From Pestalotiopsis fici W106-1 (taxonomy: Eukaryota > Ascomycota > Sordariomycetes > Amphisphaeriales > Sporocadaceae): a stretch of 64,000 nucleotides of DNA. The notes under the pieces were generated by a model, which saw only the letters and a program-made list of their open reading frames with translations, was not told the DNA's origin and did no database searches. Where the stretch lies: positions 1,426,001 to 1,490,000 of the forward strand of contig NW_006917093.1 of the NCBI RefSeq assembly GCF_000516985.1. The letters are read 5' to 3'. The position numbers were made by a program, and so were the translations under genes. This document shows, piece by piece, positions 1 to 11,919 of the stretch. How positions within the stretch are numbered: position 1 is the first letter of the stretch; each line of letters starts with the position of its first letter.

Positions 1-285
1 CAGCCCAGCGGACCCTCTCATCAGGCAGGCGGTCAAAATTTTCCAGAGAAGCTGGGCGGCAGAATGTTGCATCTTTCGTAGCGCCCGAGTTCGTACTTGA
101 TTCCTTGCGACAAGAGCATTCTTTACTTTTTTTTTTGTGGATATACCCTCTTGAGTCGTCGCCCTTTTCAACCGCCAATTGTATGTGAAAGCTCAAGCAC
201 CAGCACAAAACTGCTGTCAAAAGGGCGTCCTCCGTTCAACTGCCACCGAACCGTCACCAGTACCAAATTGGGTTCAACTCTCAAG
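1..285 (+). other. URB1 upstream region and 5' leader
   Basis: Sequence before the first plausible ATG of the URB1 gene. The reading frame is open back to about position 97, but only through a TTG codon, and the residues before 286 are compositionally unlike a conserved N-terminus. I see no other gene here; the 5' neighbour lies outside the window. Confidence 0.5.
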
Positions 286-3200
286 ATGAAGCGGAAGCAC
301 GGGCTGGATGTTCCTGACCAGAACGATACCACCAAGCCACCAAAGCGCAAGCGAAACGTTGTCATCGAGGCGCCAACATCCGAAGAAGTGTACGATGCGA
401 GGCAGCTTCGCCATCTCCTGACTTTCGACCAGGACCTGCGGACAGCAAGACATGGATTACAGTCGTTCAAGAACCTGCTTGATAGCACCGTCAATGAGGA
501 TGGTTCAAAGAACCCTGCCAAAGTCGCAATTGTGACCCAATATCTCGAAATAACAAAGCCTAGAGAGTTCGAGGGCGAAGTTCCTATTTATCTGGCCGAC
601 ATTATGGAGATCTGGAGCATGGCTTCGCAAATGGGCAACGAGAACATCATGTCAGCAGTCGCTGTTGTCTTGGCGCTTCTCTTGAGGCTCATCGCTTCAG
701 ATGTCGACCTCGTCGAGTTCGGCCTGGGCATCGGACGCACCATTTTGCAAAAGAGGCAGCAAGAGTTACTGTCCAAAAATCTTTCCGCAGACAAAGGCAA
801 AGACTTCATAATATCACCAACACTCAGATTGGTTAGGGAAGTGTTGTGTATCGATGGCGGTGCCTTGGCTGTGACAGCATTCAGGGCGAGAAACTACACA
901 TACAAATCCCTGGCGAGGAATATGGGGCTGCGATTCCTCGGTGAAGGTGTGGAAGACCCGAAAAGGCCCAGTGTGCGAACAAATGCAGTACGAGTCTTGC
1001 TGGCCAGTCTGAAGTTTCTTCACGCAGAAGCCAAAAGAGATCTTCTTTCTCAAAAGGACATTGTAGCCGCCCTCATGAGGGGGATCAAGGAAGACCCCCC
1101 GTATCTCGTCTTTGATATTTTGAGTACTCTAAGAAGCTCTGTCGTACTCGATCAAAAGCTATCCAAAGATGCCAAGATCAGGATCTTGAACTCGCAATCT
1201 TTGATTCGCATCGCCTCGCTTTATACATATCATCATGCTCAATCACCTGGCGATGATAAGCAGTCAGTAGAGGATGCGGCGCATGATTTCCTCTTGGCCG
1301 CGTGTACTACCACAACGGCTGGTATACTTCGTGCCCAGCATGGCTATTATCCCGACGGAATCGATCCAGAGAGCAGAAACAATACCGAGAATGACGAAAA
1401 TGACGAGGACGATCTGGAAAGCATTTCTTGGATGGACAAGTTTACCGATGAAGTCCCTGTGCGTAATCTTCTGCTAGCAGAATTCATACAGACGTTAAAG
1501 CCATGGTCGAGCTTGAAGCAGAATGAACTCTTGGTGGCAATATTTCGTGCTTGTCCGGAGCTCGTGGCCCACTACTTTGCCAGCAAGAGATCTTTCAGCT
1601 TCGACCCCAAGCTTTCGGCTACGTGGATAGGATATTCGACCTTGCTTTTCAACACGATTCGGCTTGGTGTTCCCCACTACCTTGGTCACTCTAAGAAATT
1701 TGCGAGGACACCACCCCCGACTGCTGTTGTTCTTGGCAATATATTGCCGCTTCCACTCGACCTGAAGGCAATAACTAAATGCCTCGTCCACAAATCGAAG
1801 CTTATATCGTTTTTCGCTGTACGTCTTCTTGTTGTGGCTCTTGAGAAACTGGCAGATATTCTTGACATGTACAAGAAGGCTGCTGGTGCTTCCACAAGTT
1901 TATGGCAACAAGCCAGCCGCAGACTAATCGACGAATTCTGTCAAAGAGTGCCCGGTCTCAAGGATGTTATTGGTACATATCGCGGTATTTCGGATGATGA
2001 CCTTTTGCAGAGAGATGCTGCTAGCCGGCTATTGGTGCTATATCATGAGATCATACCACAAGCCGCCCTGGCAACCAAGTACGACTTCTCGGCCATGCTC
2101 TCTGCTGCTATCAAGAGGGTTGATGCAGTCGCATCGGATACGGAAGCACCTATGCGCATGATCGAGCTGGAAAATCTGTTCACTACGGCTCGATATTCTC
2201 CCGGCATGAAATGGTTCGCTAAAAGCAAGGAGTCACCGACGTCTCCATTCATCACGCTTTTTAGACTTTTCATTGAAAATGCGCAGGGCCTGAACGCCGC
2301 AAATGTCACAAAGGTGTTACAGTTCGTGGCCGAGGAGCACGAGCTTGTTCCTCGCCAGCTACATACGTCCAGTCTTCAGCCTCTCTTGAGTGCCTTCGAG
2401 AGTTCCGAATCTGTCGCTCCAGAACTTTGGCTATTCTTGGATAACTGCGTGGAGCGGTGCGCAAGGGCACCGATCCGGTACATGGAGATGATATATGAAC
2501 TGTTGGAAGAAAGTACCGAGACGGCACAAGAGGGAGCTCTGAGCCCTCTCATGATGACTGTTGCGGAACAACTGCCCTTCTTCATGAAGTCGGCGTCAGA
2601 AAGACTTCAAGAAGACATGGCAAAGATGTTATCCAGTTATCTCGGCCATACACGGGCGGCAGGGGCAAAGAAGTCACTACTCAAGGCAGTTTTGAGCAAA
2701 TTCAAGGCTGGTTTTGGAGAGACCAAAGCCAGAAAACAGCTGGCGATTGAAGCACGAGAAGCATCAACAGAGGCCATGGATTTGGATGGTCCCACTCCAG
2801 AAAAGGATACCGTATCCATATCAGCAACCAAGGTCCAGACGAGTCAGGATCAGTTGGAAGAGGCTTTCTCAGTTCCCATCGCGGAGAGCAAGGACAACAG
2901 CGCGCTGGTCAAATGGACCACGAAATCGACAGAAGAACTTGTCGAAGAAGGCTATGCCGCATCTGTAGTGTGGCTGCTCGCCTCGGAACACCCCAGTATA
3001 CGCAAAGAAGCCTTGACCAGCATCGCCAAAATCGCCGCAAAGATCAAGGAGTCGACGTATGAGGAGAATGAGCAGGTCTGGCTTCTACTTTCCGAGTTGA
3101 TTGAGACCGCAAAGGAGAATGAGGGCGCCGTTCTGCCAAACACGATTCTGGCTTTTGTGTGCCGAGCACTCGACATCATTAGGAATCCAACTCACTGCCT

Positions 3201-3678
3201 TTACCCCAAGGTCAACACATTCTTGACCCGTGGTCCCAGCTGGGACTTGAGCAAGATCCCGTTGGTGCACGACATTCTCCAGGAGGGGCCCACCGACGAC
3301 AGCACCTACTACACCGAGGTCAGCTGGCTCTTGTCCTACCTGCTGGATGCCATTCGCGCGTCCGGGGACGTGAGTCTCCTCCACAGGCGCAAAGTGTTTG
3401 AGCGCATCTTTGCCTTGTACTGCAACCCTTATATGGGACCGAATCTGCGCAACCAAATTTTGCGCATCGTATATAGAGTCAGCACGATACCAGAGGGCAG
3501 CGACACACTCATGACGCGCTTTGGAGCGACGAGTTGGCTCGAGCTGCAGAAGGCGACGGCTGGTGAAGACGTAGGTATCTACCAGGCGTTGATGGCCAGG
3601 TTATGGAAGACGTGCGATCAAAAGAGGCTTGGAAATTGGAGCCGAGACTCCATCCGGGCTCTGGCTGGGGATTCATGA
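286..3678 (+). CDS. URB1: Nucleolar pre-ribosomal-associated protein Urb1/Npa1
   Basis: Single-exon gene of 1130 codons. Urb1 (Npa1) is a nucleolar helical-repeat scaffold of early pre-60S particles, needed for 25S rRNA maturation. The start at 286 has a good context (AAG before ATG) and opens with a basic, nuclear-type segment (KRKHG, KPPKRKRN). Residues ~70-400 match the Npa1 N-terminal domain in character (helical repeats; the LTFDQDLRTARHGLQSFKNLL stretch is typical). Residues ~890-1080, beginning around ASVVWLLASEHPSIRKEA, resemble the C-terminal NopRA1 domain. A low-complexity acidic or charged linker lies near residues 820-880. The yeast protein is longer (about 1760 aa); filamentous-fungal forms are shorter, so this is probably complete. 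It is the only gene left of the transposon island. Family assignment is by recognition, not search. Confidence 0.85.
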   Translation: MKRKHGLDVPDQNDTTKPPKRKRNVVIEAPTSEEVYDARQLRHLLTFDQDLRTARHGLQSFKNLLDSTVNEDGSKNPAKVAIVTQYLEITKPREFEGEVPIYLADIMEIWSMASQMGNENIMSAVAVVLALLLRLIASDVDLVEFGLGIGRTILQKRQQELLSKNLSADKGKDFIISPTLRLVREVLCIDGGALAVTAFRARNYTYKSLARNMGLRFLGEGVEDPKRPSVRTNAVRVLLASLKFLHAEAKRDLLSQKDIVAALMRGIKEDPPYLVFDILSTLRSSVVLDQKLSKDAKIRILNSQSLIRIASLYTYHHAQSPGDDKQSVEDAAHDFLLAACTTTTAGILRAQHGYYPDGIDPESRNNTENDENDEDDLESISWMDKFTDEVPVRNLLLAEFIQTLKPWSSLKQNELLVAIFRACPELVAHYFASKRSFSFDPKLSATWIGYSTLLFNTIRLGVPHYLGHSKKFARTPPPTAVVLGNILPLPLDLKAITKCLVHKSKLISFFAVRLLVVALEKLADILDMYKKAAGASTSLWQQASRRLIDEFCQRVPGLKDVIGTYRGISDDDLLQRDAASRLLVLYHEIIPQAALATKYDFSAMLSAAIKRVDAVASDTEAPMRMIELENLFTTARYSPGMKWFAKSKESPTSPFITLFRLFIENAQGLNAANVTKVLQFVAEEHELVPRQLHTSSLQPLLSAFESSESVAPELWLFLDNCVERCARAPIRYMEMIYELLEESTETAQEGALSPLMMTVAEQLPFFMKSASERLQEDMAKMLSSYLGHTRAAGAKKSLLKAVLSKFKAGFGETKARKQLAIEAREASTEAMDLDGPTPEKDTVSISATKVQTSQDQLEEAFSVPIAESKDNSALVKWTTKSTEELVEEGYAASVVWLLASEHPSIRKEALTSIAKIAAKIKESTYEENEQVWLLLSELIETAKENEGAVLPNTILAFVCRALDIIRNPTHCLYPKVNTFLTRGPSWDLSKIPLVHDILQEGPTDDSTYYTEVSWLLSYLLDAIRASGDVSLLHRRKVFERIFALYCNPYMGPNLRNQILRIVYRVSTIPEGSDTLMTRFGATSWLELQKATAGEDVGIYQALMARLWKTCDQKRLGNWSRDSIRALAGDS

Positions 3679-4719
3679 GTATAGAAATACGGTTTGGTGT
3701 ACATGGCAATCTAGATATCATGGATAGTATAGAGGACAATTATGATATATACCCCCTTTTTGCATAAGACTCAACTCTATCAAATCCAGAGAAAGCAGTG
3801 CAAAACATCTTGGACAAAGACTCGTAATTCAGGCGATATTGGCTTGTACATACACTTCTGTTGTGCCCTGGAGAATTGAGATGGAAATTATTACAGTACA
3901 GTGTCTTCCATACATGACCCGCCATTGGAAAAAGTCAATATTAATTCCAGTATGGCGGGACAAGATGGTTGCTTTTTTGAGTGCTCATCTTGCCTTTAGG
4001 CAGTTGTTATGTCTTGCCGCCTTTCCCTGAATAAGTTTTTCACGGCATGCCTCTCTGTTTTCAGCCTTCTTGTCTCTGCCGTCATTGTATTCTTCTTGCT
4101 GGCACAGCAGGGAAAGGAGGGGCGTGGATCATTACAAGGAAACAAAAACACGCCCCTTCTCCCTCTTCCCCGGCTGGGGTGGGTTTTGGGACGAAATGCA
4201 GGAACAAGAGGAGCCAAACGCCACGCTAAAGACAGTCAATGACTTGTTTTTTCACATGTGTCAGGTACCAAACCTACTTACACATCTCCAACTCGTACGT
4301 ACACTGAGAAACCTTTTGCCAGATGATCACTCAAGAAAGCTCTGCTGATCAACAGGAGATGTGACGCCAGGAATGGGCGGGAATTTGCGACAATTGTTGC
4401 TGAGCGCGCGTGTCGTCATTTCACTTCCCTTTCTTGCTGAAAACGGCGAGCGTGCATGTTACCACCAAAAAAAAAACATGTTTGACATGTCATTCGCGAA
4501 GCACCACATTCCTGGCTTGGGGATTACTCTGTAACGCGTGCAAAAAATGACGAGGTGAGCAATATGCATATACTCGGCCGTATTCATCCATACATACAAA
4601 CAGCACGGCCTGTTTGTGTGGTAGACGTCCACTAGTATTTCTTCCCATAAAGCTTTGCCTGAGTCTTGACATGTGGAGATCTGGGGATTTAGCAGTAATG
4701 GTCCTTGACCCGGGCCCAT
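3679..4719. other. Intergenic region between URB1 and the transposon island
   Basis: About 1 kb of normal-composition DNA holding the URB1 3' UTR. The open frames on both strands are short, overlap each other and resemble nothing known. AT content rises sharply right after the island's left terminal repeat, so RIP has not visibly leaked into this flank. Confidence 0.5.
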
Positions 4720-4728
4720 TTTCATATG

Positions 4729-4784
4729 AGTAATGCTAACAGGGCATTAGGTCCGCAGCTATCGGGGCATTAGCCCCACTAATT
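4729..4784 (+). repeat. Left terminal inverted repeat of the MULE
   Basis: Begins AGTAATGCTAACAGGGCATT and ends in GCCCCACTAATT. The reverse complement recurs at 13801-13857. The TIR has kept its sequence far better than the interior. Confidence 0.85.
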
Positions 4785-4842
4785 ACGTAATCCACAGCTG
4801 CAACGGGCCGCTAAAACTTTTACGGCCTGCTGGAACTTTATA

Positions 4843-4880
4843 AACGCACGGGCCACTTTATATATAATTTCGTGTTTTTA
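4843..4880 (+). repeat. Subterminal direct repeat, left copy
   Basis: Begins AACGCACGGGCC and ends in a GTGTTTTT run. A similar sequence in the same orientation lies at 13662-13698, just after the transposase stop codon. The orientation is direct, so this is not part of the inverted repeat. Role unknown. Confidence 0.5.
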
Positions 4881-5029
4881 TATAATTGCTATTTTTTAGC
4901 TTTAATAATTTTAATAGCTTTAATTTCCCATTTATAATAATATTACATAATAGCGGAATTTAACCTATAGCCACTTTCCGAAGGCGGCCCATTTAAAGGT
5001 CCGCTTTACGCGATAATAAAAAAATTAAT

Positions 5030-6443
5030 AAAATCCTTAAATAAATACGCAGCTTAATACGGTTACGCTTTAATCCGCCGAAATGCTGCGAATTACTTTA
5101 AAGGTAAATTAATAATTTATTTTATTTTTTGCGACCGTGGCAAATAGCGCGCTATTTAAAGTTACAATATTAAAAATCGCCGGACTCGTTTAATAGGCTG
5201 CGAATTTAAAGGCAAGCTTCGCGCTTTTAAAGCAAATAATAAGCGATGGACCTTTATAATTATTAACGGAACTTATAATTATCCAGCTTCCCGTAATGCG
5301 TTAATTTACCCTTTGCTACGCCGATTCGAAGACAGCTATAAAAGATATATTGCTAGCTTAGCTAAGCATAAAATCCGTTTTCGCGAGATATAATTTAATT
5401 TTAAAGAAAACTTTTTAAATTACCCGTTTGCTAAAAAGGATGTTAATAACTATATTTAAACCTTTCGTATTAAAAAACTTAATAGCTTTATAATAATATA
5501 AGCCTTCGTTAGGAAATTAATAGCTAATAACCTTCGTTATAAGGTTATTTACGCCGTAAATAACGCCTATTATATAAAGGCTATAATTTAAATTTACCCT
5601 TAATGCGAAAAGCTATAAAAGCAATTCCCATAAATCGCTAGCATAAATAACACTTATAAAACGAATAAATATTATATACCGTTTTTTAATATAACCGGCG
5701 TTACGTATATAGGTTTAACTTTTAATATATATTTTAATATTATGCCTAACGAAACACGTGCTTTTTATAACTTATTTTTATCGATTTTTACACAATTCAC
5801 ATATAAAATCGGTATTAACGAACCATTAATTTTAATTATTAATTTTAATCGGGAGCTTAAAACTACTGCTAAAAAGCATTTATTATTTACCTAATAGCAG
5901 ATTTATATATTTTATATTAATAAAAATATTATTTTTAATATTAAAAAAAAGTAGTAAAAGATAAAGCAAGCATTAATTACCATTATAAATTAATTAATAG
6001 CTAACGCAAACGATGATTTTAACGACGAGGACTAAAACCCCGATCTTAGTGCCGAATCCCTTACGCTCGATAAGGAAAATCGTAAAGCTTTACGTTAGCT
6101 AAATTAGTTAGCTAAGCCGGCTATTATTAAACGCTTACCCCCACTTTTATCCAAGCTTGCCCACACCCGCGAAAGTATATTATTATGCTAGGCACATATA
6201 ATTTATTCGCAAATTATAACAAAATTCTAGGCATTATAGCGCCGTTTAATGGAGGAATTCGCTAATGAATAACGGCCGATCCTAAATTATTTAAAGGAAA
6301 TATACCTGCTTTAGCGCGCATAATAAGCTAATTGCTATACCTCACGATATCGTAATTACGGTATTCGTATTATTTCTCTTATTAAGGCAAATTATTATTA
6401 AATTAAATCGTATTTATTCGATAGCTACGCTAATTTATTTAAA
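5030..6443 (+). pseudogene. MULE transposase, N-terminal and central part (interrupted)
   Basis: Translating the plus strand through its stop codons gives a recognisable Mutator-like transposase. Around 5180-5390 there is a WTFIIINGTYNYPAS-like segment followed by LLRRFEDSY, matching the DNA-binding region of fungal MULEs (usually ...NGxHNHPAS...). Around 5700-5850 come the catalytic-core strands. Near 5910-5955 FYINKNIIFNIKKK matches the family's HINKN segment, and near 6350-6410 there is an IRIISLIKANYYQIKSYL-like segment. Many codons are now TAA/TAG/TGA, as RIP of CAA/CAG/TGG codons would produce. The frame is cut at 6443 by the copia insertion and resumes at 12735. It cannot encode a working protein. 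Confidence 0.75.
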
Positions 6444-7073
6444 TGTTCTAAGGTATAATTGGTGGATCATAAACTTAGGCACAGGGAAGCGTTCATATAA
6501 TTCGTAAAATCAGGCCGTAAAGGGTAATTATAGGGCTGTATAACTAATTTATTAAAGCTTAAGAAAAGAATAATTAATTACGGAGGAATAACTACCTTTT
6601 ATACTTATAAAATTAACCATAAAAGAATATTTTAGAATATATTATTAATAACTAGATTATAAATCAAATTAATTAGTAATAAGGTTGATTTATAATCGAA
6701 AAAACTATAAAATTCTATGGATTTCTACGGTATGGGTTACCCTATAACCCTGGGACCATTATAGCCAGGTGCATTGGCCACATTTAGTGGGACTTAATCT
6801 AATGGAACGTTTTACTGGATTCCAGTGGGTTCCAGTGGCTATAGTGGCCATAATAGTCAATTACAATAATTTATTAACTGTACAGCACTATAAACAATGG
6901 CTATAAGTGGTGCTATACTAACTATAAATCAGTATAGGGTAAGTTCCACTGATTTCCCATATATCGTTATTTAACGATATCTCGATGGGTTTTATAGCTA
7001 TTATAACGATACGATATGCGTTATAAAGCTAATTTTATGCACTATACGATGCTGTATTAACATCCGTGCAACA
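6444..7073 (-). repeat. copia 3' LTR (left)
   Basis: 630 bp, plus strand TGTTCTAAGG … CCGTGCAACA. It aligns along its length with 11874-12729 once the insertion there is removed. The differences I checked are almost all C/T or G/A, as RIP of a duplicated pair would give. Confidence 0.85.
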
Positions 7074-7085
7074 CTCCCCCTGTTA
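7074..7085 (-). other. copia polypurine tract
   Basis: Minus strand TAACAGGGGGAG directly precedes the 3' LTR, the expected place and composition for plus-strand priming. It is one of the few G-rich spots in the element. Confidence 0.75.
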
Positions 7086-7259
7086 AATAGTATCGGTTAA
7101 ATTTAACAATTTGATAAATTTCTGAAATTTATCTCTAGGAAGTGGCTTTATAAAGCCGTCTGCTGGTATATCGTTAGTTAAAATATATTCGATTCGAATA
7201 TTCTTATTTTCAACCTTTTGCCGTACGTAAAAATACCATATAGCCGTATATTTAATACG

Positions 7260-7658
7260 TTAGTGATATTCCGGATTATATGCCAAATTTATAGCCCCCG
7301 TATTATCTCCTTTAATTAATACGGTATTTATATTAATTCCGATTTCCGTAAAAAGATTTTTCAACCATATTGCTTTACGGGTAGCCTGCTCTAACCCGTT
7401 AAATTCTGCTTCGGTGGTTAATAAAAAAATCGTAAATTGCCGTTTCGATTTCCAATTTATCGGTCCGTTATTTAAAATAAATAAATAACCGGACGTTAAT
7501 TTATAAGTTTCGTAATTACCAGCAAAATCGGCATCGGAATAACCTATTAATCCGGGTTTTATTTTCCCGTTAAAGGTAATTCTAAGGTGGTAATAGGATT
7601 TTAAATAATTAAATACCCCTTTTACCCCTTTTATCGTGGTTTTCGATAGGTTCTGCAT
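7260..7658 (-). pseudogene. copia RNase H remnant
   Basis: Contains GYSDADFAGNYETYKLTSGY, GPINWKSKRQ, TTEAEFNGL and GDNTGAINLAYNPEYH, the conserved string of copia RNase H domains in order. It ends within 200 bp of the polypurine tract, as expected for the 3' end of pol. Confidence 0.85.
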
Positions 7659-7699
7659 ATATCTGGCTAAATATACTATAGGGTAAGCTAGGTCGGGCC

Positions 7700-8854
7700 T
7701 AGTTTAGATTATAGCGTATATTAATCCATTTAATAAATGCTGATATAAATGGATAAATTCCTTTAAAGCCGGTTTTTCGTTATTTTTATTTTTAACGTAT
7801 ATAACGATTTTAGGAATTTAAAGCTAAATAATATATTAGCCGGTTTTATATCGGAAAATCCGTTAATTTCCAGTAATTTTTTAAGGTAAATTGCCTAATT
7901 TATACAAATTATTTTATTTTTTCGATTTTTTTTAATTTATATACCGAAAAAATAAAAAACTGGTCCTAGATCTTTTATTTCGAATTTTTTCGAAATATCC
8001 TGTTTTAATTAGTTGATTTTACGTAAATTAGGACTAAAAATTAGGAAATTATCTACATAAGTTATAATAAAAATATTAAATTCTTTATTATAATAAGCTA
8101 ATTCGTCTAAAATAAGTGGATTAAATCCAAGCTTTTTTAGGCTGTTTTTTAGCGTAATTTGCCATTAGCGTGGATTTTATTTAAAACCGTATAAGGCCTT
8201 TTTAAGCTAAATTACCTAGGAGTCGTCGTTTTTCTAACCGAAATTATTTAATTCCGGGTTTTTAGAAAGAAATTCGGATAATCCGTTTATAAGGGTAATA
8301 TATACTTCTTCGTATAATTCCCCGTTTAGGAAGGCACCGATTATATCGATTTATTCGATTTCCCAATCGTAATAGGCTGCTAAAGCTAATAAAAGCCTCT
8401 AAATAATAGATTTTATTCCCGTAGCGAACGTTTCGAAATAATCGATTTTATATCGTTATTCGAATCCACGTATAATTAGTTTAGCTTTATATTTATCGAT
8501 ATTTCCGTTTTTATCGGTTTTCCTTTTAAATACCCATTTTACGGATAATGGGATTTTACCGGTTTTTTGGACTTTATTTCGATCGATGGCTTAAAAAGTC
8601 CTTTTCTAAATTAATTACCGTAATTTAGCGTATATAGCCTAGTTCCATTCTTCCTTTTCAGGGCTTTTTAGCGCCTGTTTTATGGTTTTCGGTTCCGTAT
8701 AGCCTGAATTTTTAATAATTAAATAATACGAAATATCGGCGAATAATTCGTCGTATTTAACGAATTTATCTCGTTTAAAATCCGTAAATTTCGGAAAAAT
8801 TACCTCAATATTCGACTTATTCGGAATAATCGAAAAGGTATTATTAATATCCAT
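7700..8854 (-). pseudogene. copia reverse transcriptase remnant
   Basis: Minus-strand reading from 8854 gives TEPKTIKQALKSPEKEEWN, the standard start of the copia RVT_2 domain. Further on, at 8048-8059, the catalytic motif usually written YVDD reads YVDN, an Asp-to-Asn change explained by one G-to-A transition. Many in-frame stops follow. The frame runs on into RNase H via a LARYMQNLSK segment. Confidence 0.75.
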
Positions 8855-9640
8855 AAATTCGGAATCCGTATTAAATTTATTATTTATATTAGATTCGTTC
8901 CCGGGTAAATCCGGTCGATCGTTAATTATAAATTTATTCGTAATAAATCGAAAAATTCGATCGTTTCCGGGAGGTAGATTCGTTAGATCTACCGTTTTCG
9001 GGATTATTAATTAGATAAATTCACCGTCGGTAGAACTTTTATCCGGTGTTATTTCTTAATCCGGTAATTCCGAATCTGGTAATTTCTCCCCTTTTTTTCG
9101 ATTTTTAAGTAATAATCGAATATAAAAAGTCCGTATAATTTATAATTTATACGGTCGATCGGGAAAATATACGTAATAAATTTTATTACCGTTATATCCA
9201 ATTATTTTCCCGTTTTCGGTAATAACTCCGAATTTATCGGAGTTTTTACGGATTTCTTTCGGTTTATAAACTAAAACCGGTATTCCTAATGCATAAATTT
9301 AGGATAAATCAGGCTTATTATCCCGTTTTAGCCAGAAATAATCGTAAAATTTCTGGTAAGGGGTAAATAGACCGGATGCCGTAGCAGTAAAATTTATTAA
9401 ATAAACCACTACTTTTACAACGAATTCCCAAAGGTTTTTCGGGAGTTATAAATCGATAAAAACCGTTTTAGTTTTTTCGATAATAATCCGGTTCGTACGT
9501 TCGGCTATACCGTTTTATTTTAGTATATAAAGAGTTATAGGTTCGAAAATAATCCCTTTTTCGGTTAAATAATTTTCTAATTTAACCGGAAAAAACTCCC
9601 TGCCGTTATTTATGCGAATAATATTCGGATATTTTCCGAA

Positions 9641-10216
9641 TTAGGTTTTATAATATTCGATTTTATTTATTACGATATCGAATATATCGGATTTTTTTTT
9701 GGAAAATTTAATTTCCCGAAATCCGGTTTTATTATCCGTAAAACCAGTTATATATTTATAACCAAAATAGCTAAAAGGGGTAATATAAACCGTATCGATA
9801 TAAATACGATATAACGGTTTATTAGCCTTATTCGGATTCGTACGGGGTTGGTTTCGGGTAAATTTACCCGAAAGGCAAGATTCGCAATTTAAATCTTCTT
9901 TTTTTAATTCCTTTTTAGGAATCCCTATAGTTATTTTAGCTGTTTTAGCTAAAATATCGTAGCTAGGGTGGCTAAGTCGTTTATGCCATTTTTCCGTAGC
10001 TATAAGGAAATTCGAATAATTCGAAATTAATTCGATTTTCTCGAAATCTATGGTTTTATTAGATTTTATATTATCCGAATTCGGTTCCGGGTAATTTAAA
10101 CCGATTATACGGGCTTTTTTTATTATTTTTAATAGATTTATAGCTAAATATACTATATTAGGCTTTAATTTATTAGCTAGGTGCAGGAAAAATCTACGTT
10201 TTTTTTTATTTAACAT
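9641..10216 (-). pseudogene. copia GAG-pre-integrase and integrase remnant
   Basis: The longest surviving open stretch of the element. It contains WHKRLSHPSYDILAK and CESCLSGK, the HHCC-type zinc-binding pre-integrase module, then YIDTVYITP and the ITGFTDNKTG segment of the integrase catalytic core. The frame stops near 9641 before the rest of the core. Upstream residues in the same frame correspond to the protease/pre-integrase linker. Not functional. Confidence 0.8.
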
Positions 10217-10559
10217 AGCAAAAGGCCTATTTTTAAAATTATATAATTTATTCCCGCTTATAATACCGCCTTTTTAGTAATATAATTGGCCGGATATAAT
10301 ATTTAGCGGAAATTCTAGTACGTAAAGCACGTTTAATAACGTTATTTTACGTATTTTCCGGTTAATTTCGAAGAAAAGCGTAATATTTCTAATTCTTTTT
10401 GGAAATACTTTTCTACCACCTATAATAATCGGTAAAAAATCCGATTTTATAATAAGATTATCGAATAAGTGCTTATTATTCGATATATGCTTTAAGGAAC
10501 CAGTATTATATAATTACTAATCTTTAAGAACGGAGGTTAATTTCTTTTTCGATTTATTC

Positions 10560-11395
10560 GAAATATTCGAAAAAGCATAAAACGATTCGTTTTCGTCCGA
10601 ATCTTCGTTACGGGGTAAATTTCCCCGTTTCTTAAATTTCTGGTTCGTAGTGGATATAATCGAATTTAAGTTATTCGATTTATTCGAATTATTCGAATTA
10701 TTAGAATTATTCGAATTATTCGATTTTTTTTATTTATTCGATTTATTCGAATTCTTCCTATTTCCGCTTTAGGTTCCCCGTTGATTCTAATTGGATCGGG
10801 GGAACCGGGATTTCTTATTATCCGTATAATAAAAATTTCCCATAGCCGTATCAAGGTCCCGTCGGTTCTCATCCAATATATCCGTAATTAACCCTTCGAG
10901 GGTAAATAGATTTAAGGACCGTAAAGCACTACGTTAACGATTAGCCCATATAGGGTAAGCTAACTAGAGGGCTGCAATAAAAATCGTTTTTTAATCGATA
11001 TCATCGATTTTAGCCCCAACGCTAAAAAGCTTTAAAATATATCCCTTAAAAGTGGATATAAACTCGTTTAACGAGTTATAATTCTCGAATTTAATCGTAT
11101 AAAATTCGAAATATAGTTACTAACGTAATACGGGACTAATGCCTTAATAGGCTGATTATAAGGTGGATAAGGCCTTATATAAATCTATTTCATCGAAAAT
11201 CAAATTTAACGGTTCTATTATTAAATTCTAACGAATCAGAAGCAATGCCTGGGCTTTCTAAATATCGGTTATACCGTTATATATATCGGTAATTTCAAAA
11301 AACCGATCGATTCCTAGTAGTTTAAAATATAACTGCAACGTGGATTTCCACGTATTCCAATTTCCGGATCCGGAGAATTTCTGTTTCTCCGGCAT
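10560..11395 (-). pseudogene. copia gag remnant
   Basis: The minus-strand ATG at 11395 opens MPEKQKFSGSGNWNTWK, a typical copia Gag start (a short polar stretch, then W-x-x-W before helices), followed by LYFKLLGIDRFFEI. Stops soon interrupt it. Around 10670-10760 the DNA is a degenerate nine-base repeat (AATAATTCG-like) that reads as an Asn/Ser-rich linker in the likely frame. The 68-codon open frame at 10666-10872 is another frame of this repeat. Confidence 0.6.
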
Positions 11396-11858
11396 TTAGT
11401 ATCCGGCAATAGTACGGATAAAATTATCCATTTTGCCGAATTTTTGCCGTTATAACGGTATAATTATCGTTAAAAACGGTAAAGGAATCGTTAAGAAAAG
11501 GAAAATAAAAGAAATTAATTCTTTTATTTTATCGATGAAGTATATAAAGGGGATCTAGGTGCTATAATATAATATAGCAGGTGCTATAGGGTGCTATAGC
11601 AGATCGGCTATTATAGTAAGGATTAGTTATAAGTGACTTTATAGCCGTTATATGGCTATAACGGGTAAAATTACTATAATTAGCCATTTAATTATAATTT
11701 TCGATATAATTACGGCTTATATAAGCTTATATATAAACCTATAAAGGATCGGCTATTATAACGGAATTCTAGAATCTACGTTAAATTAACTCGTTTGGGA
11801 GAGCGGCTATAGTTTTCGATATAAAGTCCGGTTCCTAATATAATCGATATTATACCGG

Positions 11859-11873
11859 ACCGGGCTCATAACC
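11859..11873 (-). other. copia primer-binding site (half-tRNA-iMet type)
   Basis: Read on the minus strand, the bases right after the 5' LTR are GGTTATGAGCCCGGT. The complement, ACCGGGCTCATAACC, has the anticodon stem-loop of initiator tRNA-Met (CTCATAAC loop, CAT anticodon), not a tRNA 3' end. This fits the half-tRNA priming known for Drosophila copia and relatives. Confidence 0.7.
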
Positions 11874-11919
11874 TATTTTAAAATATAATTAGTAGATCAT
11901 AAACTTAGGCATAAAGAAG

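Noticed and set aside
10666..10872. Arg/Ile-repeat open frame inside the copia element
   Set aside because: Off-frame reading of a degenerate nine-base repeat in gag; the Asn/Ser-rich frame is the better reading.
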